NCBI GenBank assembly: GCA_022615465.1
Contig: JAKEGR010000084.1
Location: forward strand, 1 to 15,504
Origin: Planctomycetota bacterium
GTDB taxonomy: Bacteria > Planctomycetota > Planctomycetia > Pirellulales > Lacipirellulaceae
Direction of reading: 5' to 3'
Length of the DNA: 15,504 nucleotides
The notes below the pieces were generated by a model that ran no database searches, had not been told where the DNA came from, and saw only the letters and a list, made by a program, of their open reading frames with translations. Positions 8,103 through 15,504 of this stretch are shown one piece after another (position 1 is the first letter of the stretch; each line of letters opens with the position of its first letter). The translations under genes were made by a program, and so were the position numbers.

Positions 8103-9455
8103 CTACGTGGCCACGTCCGCATCCATGTTGGCCTGAGTTCCTCGATCACTGGCGATCTGAGCCTCGAGCACTCGTTGCCGCCGCACTTTTCGCACGATGG
8201 TCCGCACACCATCGGCACTAAGAATCTCTCCGCCTTGCACCGGCTTGCCAAGTCGTTGCAACACCCATTCGTTGACGGTGGTTGGAGGCGCCCCGCTGTC
8301 GGGTGCCGGCAATTCGATTCCACACGCTTCGCGAATGTGCGAAAGGGTGGCAAAGCCGCCAACTACCCAGGAGTTTCCCGACTTGGTGACATACGACGGC
8401 AAGCGGTCGTACTCGTCGTGAATCTCGCCAACCAGTTCTTCCAAAATGTCTTCAAGCGTTACCATGCCAACGACTCGTTCATCGCGTCCACGAACGAGTG
8501 TGATGTGATTTCGCTCGTGGATGAGCTTTTCCAGGCACGTTGACACCGACACATCTTCATAAAAGCTGGGCAAAGGTCGCAGAATGCTGCGAATCGATGG
8601 TTCTTGCGGCGAAAGCCGCATGCAGGCGACGATATCCTTGAAATTGACGTAGCCAGTAATCGCTTGCGGATCGCCATAGCGTTCCGTCGCTGGAAAACGC
8701 GTGTGCATGTCGTGGTGTGCGGCGATTAGCGAATCGCCCAGGGAATCGTCGATATTCAGCATGCTGACATACTGGGCCGGCAGCATGATTGCCTTCAGCG
8801 GCGTACTCGACAGCCTGGCAGCATTGAGAATGATGTCTTCTTCTCGAATGCCAATCAGGCGAAAGGTGCGGGCGAGCGCCGCAATGGCCCGAAGCTCTTG
8901 AAGCGTCGCTTCCTCATGGATGCGCCGCTCGGCCGATTTCGGCTTCCAGCGCCGCTCGCCCCAGCTTGTGATGACCGATACGGACTTCTCCAGCAGCCAA
9001 ACTGCCGGCCAGACGCTCAGGGAAAACCACCGCATTCCCGGCGACAATTGCAGACAGACCCACTCTTTGTTTTTCAGTGCGAATACTTTCGGCACCAACT
9101 CGCCGATTACGATCGTCACGAAAGTAAGCGGTATGACCACCAGCCCAATCGACAGCACCTGCGCCCAGGTCTTGGAAAAGCCGGCGGCGATCAATGCAGG
9201 CCCGATCGATTCCTGGGCGCCGGCGCCACCCGTGGCTGCTGCCACGGCACCGACCAGTGTAATGCCAAGTTGCACTACGGCGAGGCTCGCCTCCATATTC
9301 TTCTTCATGTCGAGCGCGGCCGCCGCGCCGCGCCGCATTTCGCCAGCTAGCCGATCGAGGCGAGAAGTATCAATCGACGCCAAGGCAATTTCATAGGCGG
9401 CGAAAATGCCATTGGCCACGATCATCGCCAATATCACCGAGATTACTATCCCCAA
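8103..9455 (-). CDS. CNNM/HlyC-CorC family membrane protein (DUF21 + CBS pair + transporter-associated domain)
   Basis: A protein of about 450 residues in the hemolysin/CorC (CNNM) family, linked to Mg2+/Co2+ transport or export in the inner membrane. An N-terminal DUF21/CNNM transmembrane domain (about 1-190) has several membrane spans and the conserved VIGELVPKVFALKNKE stretch. A CBS-domain pair follows (about 205-320, ending MVTLEDILEELVGEIHDEYD), then a C-terminal CorC_HlyC domain with VGGFATL. The start is unsettled. The frame is open far upstream, but the family N-terminus begins near here. The only standard codon is TTG at 9455, whose nearest Shine-Dalgarno match is about 13-16 bases away. 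An in-frame ATC at 9464 sits seven bases after a strong AGGAGG. Older names call the family hemolysin, but no haemolytic role is implied. Confidence 0.87.
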   Translation of the reverse strand: MGIVISVILAMIVANGIFAAYEIALASIDTSRLDRLAGEMRRGAAAALDMKKNMEASLAVVQLGITLVGAVAAATGGAGAQESIGPALIAAGFSKTWAQVLSIGLVVIPLTFVTIVIGELVPKVFALKNKEWVCLQLSPGMRWFSLSVWPAVWLLEKSVSVITSWGERRWKPKSAERRIHEEATLQELRAIAALARTFRLIGIREEDIILNAARLSSTPLKAIMLPAQYVSMLNIDDSLGDSLIAAHHDMHTRFPATERYGDPQAITGYVNFKDIVACMRLSPQEPSIRSILRPLPSFYEDVSVSTCLEKLIHERNHITLVRGRDERVVGMVTLEDILEELVGEIHDEYDRLPSYVTKSGNSWVVGGFATLSHIREACGIELPAPDSGAPPTTVNEWVLQRLGKPVQGGEILSADGVRTIVRKVRRQRVLEAQIASDRGTQANMDADVAT

Positions 9456-9461
9456 CGCGCT

Positions 9462-9478
9462 GATTTGTTCTCCTCCTC
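9462..9478 (-). promoter_or_regulatory. Strong Shine-Dalgarno sequence placed for an ATC start
   Basis: Read on the minus strand, GAGGAGGAGAACAA is followed directly by ATC-AGC-GCG-TTG, in frame with the CNNM protein. AGGAGG is seven bases from ATC, the best possible spacing, but sixteen from the TTG; the last GGAG-like match is still about thirteen away. No ATG or GTG exists in this frame between here and the upstream noncoding stretch. It may mark initiation at a non-canonical AUC, as known for infC, or a weak TTG start. Confidence 0.5.
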
Positions 9479-9507
9479 GGATGTCGTCAATGACCCGGTC
9501 TGGTTGG

Positions 9508-9524
9508 CCTCGGTTTTCCCGAGG
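9508..9524 (-). repeat. Small hairpin in the CNNM gene leader
   Basis: CCTCGG (9508-9513) and CCGAGG (9519-9524) form a perfect six-base-pair stem with a five-base loop, about 45 bases upstream of the CNNM start. In the minus-strand transcript the loop is GAAAA. No U-run follows, so it is not a terminator by itself; it could be a leader structure. The rest of 9465-9707 shows no gene. Confidence 0.35.
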
Positions 9525-9707
9525 GGCTTTGGCTCCACGGCACAAAGGCGCCGCAGTGGCGCATCTTGGCTTGTCCTCAAAGTTTAACGCAGCTTGGCAT
9601 GGCCGGGCAATCGGCTGCCAGCCTGTGGTTATAAGTGGCGACAGCATAGGCCGATAGCAATTGGAGAGCCATTGTCCCAACTTGCCCCCCGTTGTGGAGA
9701 TGGAGTT

Positions 9708-11075
9708 ATGAATCGATTTATTCTGTATTGGGCAGTTGCCGGCACCTGCCTGCTGGCCACCCAGGCACTCGCACAACTGGATTTGCGTCAGCCGGTGTTG
9801 GCTGGCCTGGCCGCTTATGACGACAGCTATACACGGCCCAACGCGGAAGAATCACCGAGTGACCAACCGGAGCAACATGTGCCGGGACAATTACTCGACG
9901 TGAGTTGCCCCCGTGATAGCGATCCGGCCTGCGGTTGCGAAGACGCCTCGTGTGGCTGCGGTGGTGGCTGCGGCCTGTTGGGCGACTGCTGCCTGGGCGA
10001 TGCCTGGACTTTGAAAGAATACCTCTCCCCCTGCTGTGACGTGAACTACGGCGGCTGGTTCGAGATGGGCTACTATAGCGACAACGAGCGGCTGTCGTCC
10101 GCCCCGAGCGACGGACTTGCGTTCCGCGATTTCCCGGATCATTTGAACTTGGACCAGGCCTGGCTCTACGTCGAGAAAGTAGCCGATGCCAATGGCTGCT
10201 CTGCCGACTACGGCTACCGCTTGGACGTCATGTACGGCGTCGACGCCCAATTCGCCCAAGCGTACGGCAACCCGCGAGCGCTGAACGGCCCAAATCTGGG
10301 CGCGTGGGACGCCTCGCTCGACAACGGCCCCTACGGCTGGGCCATGCCGCAGCTCTACGGCGAAGTGGCCAACGGCGACTGGTCCGTGAAAGTCGGTCAC
10401 TTCTTCACGCCGGTCGGCTATGAAGTGATTCCCGCCCCGGGTAACTTTTTCTATAGCCACACGTTAACCCACGTCAACACGGAGCCATTTACCCATACCG
10501 GCGTCTTGGGCACCTACAATGGTTACGACAATTTCACCCCGATCGTTGGCTGGGCGCTGGGTTGGGACACCGGCTTCGAGCAGCTCGACGGCGGCAACGT
10601 CTACGTCGGCGGCTTTACCACCAAGATGAACGACGACGTGACGTTCACCTACATGAATACGATCGGCAACCTGGGCTGGCGCTCGGGTGGCGAGTTTGGC
10701 TTCACGCAGCACATCGTCGGCGTCGTCAACGTCTCGAAAGACACTGTCTGGGTGATCCAGAGCGACTACCTCGACAGCGACGGCACCCCCCTCGATCCCA
10801 CATTCCACGACACGGAGGGCGGCGTCACCAATTACCTCCTTTACACGATCAATGACTGCTGGCAGGCTGGCGCCCGCGTCGAATGGTGGAAGTCGAACGT
10901 ACCGACCGGCGAGAGCACCTCGTTCTACGACATGACCTACGGCTTCCACTACTGGCCGACGGCCAATGTCGTGATCCGGCCCGAAATTCGCTACGACTGG
11001 ACGCCAGCGGAAGACGCGGTCGGCGACGACTACAACCAACTCATGTTCGGCATTGACGCCGTGGTCACGTTCTAA
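9708..11075 (+). CDS. Cysteine-rich outer-membrane beta-barrel protein (BBP2/OmpL-like porin)
   Basis: A 455-residue exported protein, probably an outer-membrane barrel that acts as a porin. The signal peptide is residues 1-22 (MNRFILYWAVAG..., cleavage after ALA). A linker follows with ten cysteines between residues 67 and 110, including the C-x-C repeats CGCEDASCGCGGGC and the doublets at 94-95 and 109-110. From about 113 the chain is made of alternating aromatic/polar beta strands (GGWFEMGYYSDNE, YGYRLDVMYGVD, WSVKVGHFFTPVGYE) and ends in DAVVTF, a typical C-terminal barrel strand with terminal Phe. This layout matches the beta-barrel porin-2 family frequent in planctomycetes. The ATG at 9708 follows a GGAGATGGAG ribosome site and gives the signal peptide directly; an in-frame upstream ATG at 9594 would bury it. 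It is a single gene with hairpins downstream. Confidence 0.85.
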   Translation: MNRFILYWAVAGTCLLATQALAQLDLRQPVLAGLAAYDDSYTRPNAEESPSDQPEQHVPGQLLDVSCPRDSDPACGCEDASCGCGGGCGLLGDCCLGDAWTLKEYLSPCCDVNYGGWFEMGYYSDNERLSSAPSDGLAFRDFPDHLNLDQAWLYVEKVADANGCSADYGYRLDVMYGVDAQFAQAYGNPRALNGPNLGAWDASLDNGPYGWAMPQLYGEVANGDWSVKVGHFFTPVGYEVIPAPGNFFYSHTLTHVNTEPFTHTGVLGTYNGYDNFTPIVGWALGWDTGFEQLDGGNVYVGGFTTKMNDDVTFTYMNTIGNLGWRSGGEFGFTQHIVGVVNVSKDTVWVIQSDYLDSDGTPLDPTFHDTEGGVTNYLLYTINDCWQAGARVEWWKSNVPTGESTSFYDMTYGFHYWPTANVVIRPEIRYDWTPAEDAVGDDYNQLMFGIDAVVTF

Positions 11076-11156
11076 CGATTGAATTCCGCGACCGTGGGCA
11101 CGCCTCAATAGCCGTCGTTGTGGGTCTTCCGATCCCGCCAATTGAGTTCCAGTAGC

Positions 11157-11180
11157 GCGGGCGGCCCCGCCCGCTTCTTC
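11157..11180 (+). terminator. GC-rich hairpin, possible terminator of the barrel gene
   Basis: GCGGGCG (11157-11163) pairs perfectly with CGCCCGC (11168-11174) across a GCCC loop, followed by the pyrimidine-rich tail TTCTTC. It lies about 80 bases after the stop at 11075. The tail is a weak U-run, so it may be an intrinsic terminator or one half of a dispersed palindromic repeat. Confidence 0.45.
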
Positions 11181-11193
11181 CATCACAGGCACA

Positions 11194-11208
11194 CAGGCAA
11201 GCCGCCTG
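11194..11208. repeat. Short palindrome next to the GC-rich hairpin
   Basis: CAGGC (11194-11198) and GCCTG (11204-11208) flank the loop AAGCC, twenty bases after the GC-rich hairpin. Two adjacent GC palindromes are the form that REP-like intergenic repeats take. Whether this one recurs in the genome cannot be seen here. Confidence 0.3.
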
Positions 11209-11285
11209 AGCAGGGGCCAGCGTGCCAAGAAAGACGGACGCCAATGCTTGGTTTACAGGCAATCATTCATAACAGGGGATTTCCT

Positions 11286-11325
11286 TTGTCAAAACTTGCT
11301 GCGACTTAACTAATTGAACAGCAAG
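11286..11325 (+). promoter_or_regulatory. Possible promoter enclosed by an inverted repeat
   Basis: A -35 TTGTCA (11286-11291; 5 of 6 match to TTGACA) is followed after 17 bases by ACTAAT (11309-11314; 4 of 6 match to TATAAT). A perfect seven-base inverted repeat, CTTGCTG (11295-11301) and CAGCAAG (11319-11325), straddles the -10 region and would overlap the start of transcription, as an operator would. Transcription would run toward the stem-loops at 11458-11553. Confidence 0.3.
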
Positions 11326-11457
11326 GACTTCGGACAATAGGCGAGCACACATGGCTCGTGCATTTAGAGGCTTGGCATGCATGTTGCCCTCCGAGACAAC
11401 AGTAGATCGCCGCCGAAGTGATGAGGATCCGTATAGCATTGCTTAACGCCTCGCGTA

Positions 11458-11553
11458 CCCGGGGGACACGCCCCTGGGCCATCTTGCAGCCAGAAGGATG
11501 CCCCAGAAGGCTTGGGCGGATCCTCCGCCTGATCTGCCCAAGCCGGGGCGTCC
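11458..11553 (+). ncRNA. Two strong adjacent stem-loops; possible small RNA or dispersed palindromic repeat
   Basis: Stem-loop one: CCCGGGGG (11458-11465) pairs with CCCCTGGG (11471-11478) with one G-U wobble and a five-base loop. Stem-loop two: GGATGCCCC (11496-11504) pairs with GGGGCGTCC (11545-11553) with one wobble, then an AGAA bulge (11505-11508), then a perfect nine-pair stem GGCTTGGGC (11509-11517) with GCCCAAGCC (11536-11544). An alternative internal hairpin, GGCGGA (11515-11520) with TCCGCC (11524-11529), competes with the long stem. CCAGAAGG is repeated at 11490-11497 and 11503-11510. A short U-rich tract, GTATTTCTT, follows. It lies about 180 bases before the PII ATG and upstream of that gene's likely promoter. 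No known RNA family is recognised. Confidence 0.4.
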
Positions 11554-11672
11554 GTATTTCTTGGGTTAGAGAATCAGGGATTGGGAACCTTGGCAAACTG
11601 ATCTAGAATAACCCGGCTTCCTGATACCGAACTTTTTTGGACATCGGGGCGGTTCCTATCCAACAACCGCCT

Positions 11673-11702
11673 GGGACAGTCCCCCGGCACTTGTGGGATA
11701 AT
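11673..11702 (+). promoter_or_regulatory. Likely sigma70-type promoter of the PII gene
   Basis: A -10 box GATAAT lies at 11697-11702, 18 bases after GGGACA (11673-11678), which matches four of six bases of TTGACA. The start would fall near 11709, leaving a leader of about 27 bases before the ATG at 11736. The -35 overlaps the palindrome GGGACAGTCCC (11673-11683; one central unpaired base), a possible repressor or activator site. No sigma54 element of the kind often found before PII genes was seen. Confidence 0.4.
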
Positions 11703-11735
11703 CTCTTAGTTCCCCAAGCCCCAACTGGCTCCCCA

Positions 11736-12083
11736 ATGAAACTTATCATAGCCATTATCCAGCCGAGCAAGCTGGAGGACGTCAAAGCCGCTCTTTCGGA
11801 AGTGGAAGTGGTACGCCTCACGATCATGGACGTGCAAGGCTTTGGCCGTCAAAAAGGCCAGACCGAGGTCTTTCGGAGCCACGAGATTACTGTCAACTTG
11901 CTGCGGAAAGTGCAGTTGATGATTGCCGTGAACGACCACTTCGTTGAACCAACAATCAATGCCATCATCAAGGGCGGCCGGACCGGATCGAGCGGTGAAA
12001 TTGGCGACGGCAAGATCTTCGTAGTGCCGCTGGAGGATTGCATCCGCATTCGTACCGGCGAACGTGGGTCCGAGGCAATTTAG
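11736..12083 (+). CDS. PII family nitrogen-regulatory signal protein with atypical T-loop
   Basis: A 115-residue PII protein (GlnB/GlnK family), a trimeric sensor of ATP/ADP and 2-oxoglutarate that controls nitrogen uptake and assimilation targets. Family landmarks: MKLIIAIIQPSKLEDVKAAL at the start, VQGFGRQKGQTEVFR (33-47) leading into the T-loop with K40, a B-loop ending in GDGKIF, and C-terminal IRIRTGERG. The numbering matches E. coli GlnB without gaps through the T-loop. Position 51, the uridylylated Tyr, is Ile; position 49, phosphorylated Ser in cyanobacteria, is His; position 46 is Phe. The B-loop region reads GGRTGSSGEIGDGK, about three residues longer than in E. coli. The ATG at 11736 gives the family N-terminus; the upstream in-frame ATG at 11637 adds 33 unconserved residues. 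No amtB or glnA is adjacent. It converges on atpC, 17 bases away. Confidence 0.93.
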   Translation: MKLIIAIIQPSKLEDVKAALSEVEVVRLTIMDVQGFGRQKGQTEVFRSHEITVNLLRKVQLMIAVNDHFVEPTINAIIKGGRTGSSGEIGDGKIFVVPLEDCIRIRTGERGSEAI

Positions 12084-12100
12084 GCCCCGTCAAGAAGCAA

Positions 12101-12520
12101 TCAGCGCGTCCTGGAAGCCACGCGGAGCTGACCGCGGGCCTGGCTCAGAAGCCGCTCGCGAATCGCCAGTTGCTCTTCCCCGGCCGCCTTGCGATCTTGG
12201 GAAGACCGAAGCTGTTCCGCCGCCGCTGAAGCGTCGATCCTAGCGGCAGGGATCGCACGGTTCGTCAGCACGGACACGACGTTGTCGGCGATCTGCACGA
12301 AGCCACCGTCGACGTAGTACCGGAGGGTTTCCCCGCTCTTTCGAATGCGTAGTTCGCCATAGCCCAAGCGGCCAATCACGGGACTGTGCCCGGGCGCGAC
12401 GCCGAATTCGCCGTCGTACAGCGGCAGGGCGACAAAGTCGGCATCCGTATCGAGCGCCGTTGCCTCCGGGGTGACGATGATGCACTGGATCGCGGCAGGA
12501 ATGATTGGTGCGGTGGCCAT
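12101..12520 (-). CDS. atpC: F1F0 ATP synthase epsilon subunit
   Basis: A 139-residue epsilon subunit of the F1 central stalk, which couples rotation and can inhibit ATP hydrolysis. The N-terminal beta-sandwich (about 10-95) carries family landmarks: CIIVTPEAT, LPLYDGEFGVAPGHSPVIGRL, LRIRKSGE, YYVDGGFVQIADNVVSVL. The C-terminal part (about 98-135) is helical and rich in Ala, Gln and Arg, as in regulatory two-helix forms. It starts 12 bases after the atpD stop, with no strong ribosome site. It is the last gene of the atp cluster and stops 17 bases from the PII gene stop. Confidence 0.95.
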   Translation of the reverse strand: MATAPIIPAAIQCIIVTPEATALDTDADFVALPLYDGEFGVAPGHSPVIGRLGYGELRIRKSGETLRYYVDGGFVQIADNVVSVLTNRAIPAARIDASAAAEQLRSSQDRKAAGEEQLAIRERLLSQARGQLRVASRTR

Positions 12521-12532
12521 GGCGTCCCGTTG

Positions 12533-14005
<1,473 letters not shown>

Positions 14006-14026
14006 TTAGTTTTCAGTCGCGCCGTG

Positions 14027-14914
14027 TTAGCTTAGTGCCTCGACGCCGCCGATCACGTCCATAAGCTCCGATGTAATCCGGCCCTGCCGCGCGCGGTTGT
14101 ATTGCATGCTCAACCGTCGAATCAGATCGTCCGCATTCTCGGTGGCCGATTTCATGGCCACCATCCTGGCGATCTGCTCGCTCACGGCCGAATCGAGGAA
14201 GCACTTGAATAATTTGATCTTGAAGCTGGTCGGCACGACCTCTTCCAAGATGCTGGCCGGCGACGGCAGGAATTCGTACAGCGATTGCCGGCCGTCGGCG
14301 GCGTAGGCCGGTTTCCCCGGCGCGACACCAATGGCCGACAAGGGCAGCAGTGTTTCGATGGTAGCTTCCTGCCGCGACACACTGGAGAATTTCGTGTAAA
14401 CGATGTCCAGGCGATCGAGTCGCCCCGTCGCATATTCCTCGAGATAACGGTGGGCGATGACGTCGACTTCGTCAAACGCCGGTTTATCTTCGAAGTGGGT
14501 GAAGGCGACGTCCGCCTTGATTCCGCGAAACTTAAGTGCTGAAATGCCGCGCTTTCCGGAAATTTCCAAACGGCAATTGGGCGCATCGTTGTTCAGTTCG
14601 AGCCAGCGTTGATAAGCCGCTCGTTGCATGTTGCCGTTGAATCCGCCACAGAGTCCGCGGTTTGCCGTTAGCACCAGCAGGGTCGCATTGCTGACCGTCT
14701 CCCGCTCCTTCAGCAGCGGATGATCAACTTCCATGCCCGTCGCCAGCAAGTCGTGAACGAGCTTGGTGATTCGATCCGTGTAGGCTGTTGCCGCGAATGC
14801 GCGGTCCATTGCTTTCTTGAATCGCGCCGTGGCGATCAATTCCATGGTCCGCGTGATTTTGCGGATGTTCTTGATCGACTTGCGTCGCTTGTCGAGGAGG
14901 CGAGGATTAGCCAT
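14027..14914 (-). CDS. atpG: F1F0 ATP synthase gamma subunit
   Basis: A 295-residue gamma subunit, the rotating coiled-coil shaft of F1. The N-terminal helix carries the typical KRRKSIKNIRKITRTMELIATARFKKA pattern, split here as KRRKSIKNIRKIT and RTMELIATARFKK. A Rossmann-like middle holds LLVLTANRGLCGGFN. The C-terminal helix ends with MKSATENADDLIRRLSMQYN, then RARQGRITSELMDVIGG, the most conserved gamma segment. Its length is within the family range. It sits between atpA (83 bases upstream, with a hairpin in the gap) and atpD. Confidence 0.97.
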   Translation of the reverse strand: MANPRLLDKRRKSIKNIRKITRTMELIATARFKKAMDRAFAATAYTDRITKLVHDLLATGMEVDHPLLKERETVSNATLLVLTANRGLCGGFNGNMQRAAYQRWLELNNDAPNCRLEISGKRGISALKFRGIKADVAFTHFEDKPAFDEVDVIAHRYLEEYATGRLDRLDIVYTKFSSVSRQEATIETLLPLSAIGVAPGKPAYAADGRQSLYEFLPSPASILEEVVPTSFKIKLFKCFLDSAVSEQIARMVAMKSATENADDLIRRLSMQYNRARQGRITSELMDVIGGVEALS

Positions 14915-14956
14915 GGCAGCAAGAGATCAAAACGGGACTTGACGATCGTGGTTTCC

Positions 14957-14990
14957 GATGCCCAGCCAACGAGCAGTTCCGGCTGGCATC
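14957..14990 (-). repeat. Intercistronic hairpin between atpA and atpG
   Basis: GATGCCCAGCC (14957-14967) pairs with GGCTGGCATC (14981-14990) as a ten-pair stem with one bulged C and a 13-base loop. It occupies much of the 83-base atpA-atpG gap. No U-run follows on the minus strand, so it is more likely an RNA-processing or stability element than a terminator. Confidence 0.4.
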
Positions 14991-14997
14991 CTGTTGA

Positions 14998-15504
14998 CTA
15001 TTTCTTTATCGCACCCGAGGCAAACTGCGCCTGAAACTCGGCGATGGCCGCATCAAGCTGTTTCACCAGGTCGTCCGAAAGCTCATTCTTTTCGATGAAG
15101 GCATCGCGGAGTTCTGTTTTCTGATTCAGCATGAAGGCGAGGAATTGCTTTTCCCACGGTTGCACTGCGCTGATTGGAACTTTGTCCAAATGACCGCGCG
15201 TGCCGGCGTAAATGACCAATGCCTGGTCCACTACGTGCATCGGCTGATATTGGCCCTGCTTGAGGATTTCGACCATGCGGTAACCGCGGTCGAGCCGTGC
15301 CTGCGTGGCCGGGTCCAAGTCCGTGCCGAGCTGGGCGAACGCTTCCAGTTCGCGGAACGCGGCCAGGTCGAGTCGCATACCGCCGGCCACCTTCTTCATG
15401 ACCTTGATCTGGGCCGCACCACCGACTCGCGATACCGAAATACCGGGGTTCATGGCAGGTTTCACGCCGGCAAAGAATAGATCCGGCTGGAGATAGATCT
15501 GGCC
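14998..15504 (-). CDS. atpA: F1F0 ATP synthase alpha subunit, C-terminal part
   Basis: The last 168 residues of the alpha subunit; the gene continues past the window edge. The fragment opens with [20 protein letters not shown], the counterpart of the family GQIFLETDLFNAGIRPA stretch. It continues with [12 protein letters not shown], which holds the conserved SRVGGAAQ with the arginine that reaches the neighbouring beta active site, then the helical C-terminal domain ([28 protein letters not shown]). It is the first of the four atp genes seen here. The F0 and delta genes, if in the usual order, would lie beyond the right edge. Confidence 0.97.
   Translation of the reverse strand, partial: GQIYLQPDLFFAGVKPAMNPGISVSRVGGAAQIKVMKKVAGGMRLDLAAFRELEAFAQLGTDLDPATQARLDRGYRMVEILKQGQYQPMHVVDQALVIYAGTRGHLDKVPISAVQPWEKQFLAFMLNQKTELRDAFIEKNELSDDLVKQLDAAIAEFQAQFASGAIKK

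Larger units (their letters stand above)
11076..11735. other. 660-base gene-free stretch between the barrel gene and the PII gene
   Basis: No convincing coding region lies here; frames of up to about 96 codons show skewed, unconserved composition. The stretch holds a GC-rich hairpin, a shorter palindrome, a possible promoter with an inverted repeat, a large stem-loop pair and a possible PII promoter, each listed separately. No tRNA-like cloverleaf, transposase remnant or tandem repeat was recognised. Confidence 0.7.

Noticed and set aside
9465..9776. N-terminal extension of the CNNM gene to an ATG at 9776
   Set aside because: The added 100 or so residues are unconserved and would overlap the signal peptide of the divergent barrel gene.
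10464..11228. 254-codon minus-strand frame opposite the barrel gene
   Set aside because: Composition is that of an antisense shadow, and it runs into hairpin-containing intergenic DNA.
11306..11596. 96-codon minus-strand frame through the stem-loop region
   Set aside because: Arg/Pro/Ser-rich low-quality sequence caused by palindromic DNA; no start signal or domain.

Overview
The window looks like ordinary chromosomal backbone from a Gram-negative, GC-rich bacterium, most likely a planctomycete (Pirellulales-like). This is inferred from several features together: a PEP-CTERM exported phosphodiesterase, a cysteine-rich outer-membrane beta-barrel of the kind common in that phylum, a DUF58 plus BatA/VWA operon, and the ribH-nusB-ftsY order. 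Many starts lack a Shine-Dalgarno sequence. No rRNA, tRNA, CRISPR array, insertion sequence or prophage gene was seen.

Layout. 1-1818 (+): a possible sigma54-type promoter, then a secreted alkaline-phosphatase-superfamily phosphodiesterase with a C-terminal PEP-CTERM sorting tag. 1900-5955 (-): a tightly overlapped operon reading DUF58 protein, BatA-type VWA membrane protein, then a class I SAM methyltransferase, preceded by a possible 79-residue CxxC protein. 6109-8080 (+): ribH (riboflavin), nusB (transcription antitermination) and ftsY (SRP receptor). 8103-9464 (-): a CNNM/HlyC-CorC membrane protein whose best start by Shine-Dalgarno placement would be a rare ATC. 9708-11075 (+): a cysteine-rich outer-membrane barrel. 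11076-11735: a 660-base gene-free stretch with hairpins, a possible promoter with an inverted repeat, and a strong two-part stem-loop that could be a small RNA or a dispersed palindromic repeat. 11736-12083 (+): a PII signal protein whose T-loop lacks the usual modifiable residues. 12101-15504 (-): the F1 part of an ATP synthase operon, atpA (cut by the window edge), atpG, atpD, atpC.

How the genes work together. The DUF58/VWA pair is normally driven by a MoxR AAA+ ATPase, but none is next to it here. ribH, nusB and ftsY form a housekeeping operon with unrelated roles. atpA-G-D-C encode the F1 alpha, gamma, beta and epsilon subunits. The convergent pairs ftsY/CNNM (22 bases apart) and PII/atpC (17 bases apart) are packed with no visible hairpin terminator between them.

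I did not find a clearly new multi-gene system. The points most worth a second look are the structured intergenic element at 11286-11553, the PII T-loop substitutions, the possible ATC start, the small CxxC protein, and the Zn-ligand substitution in the PEP-CTERM phosphodiesterase.
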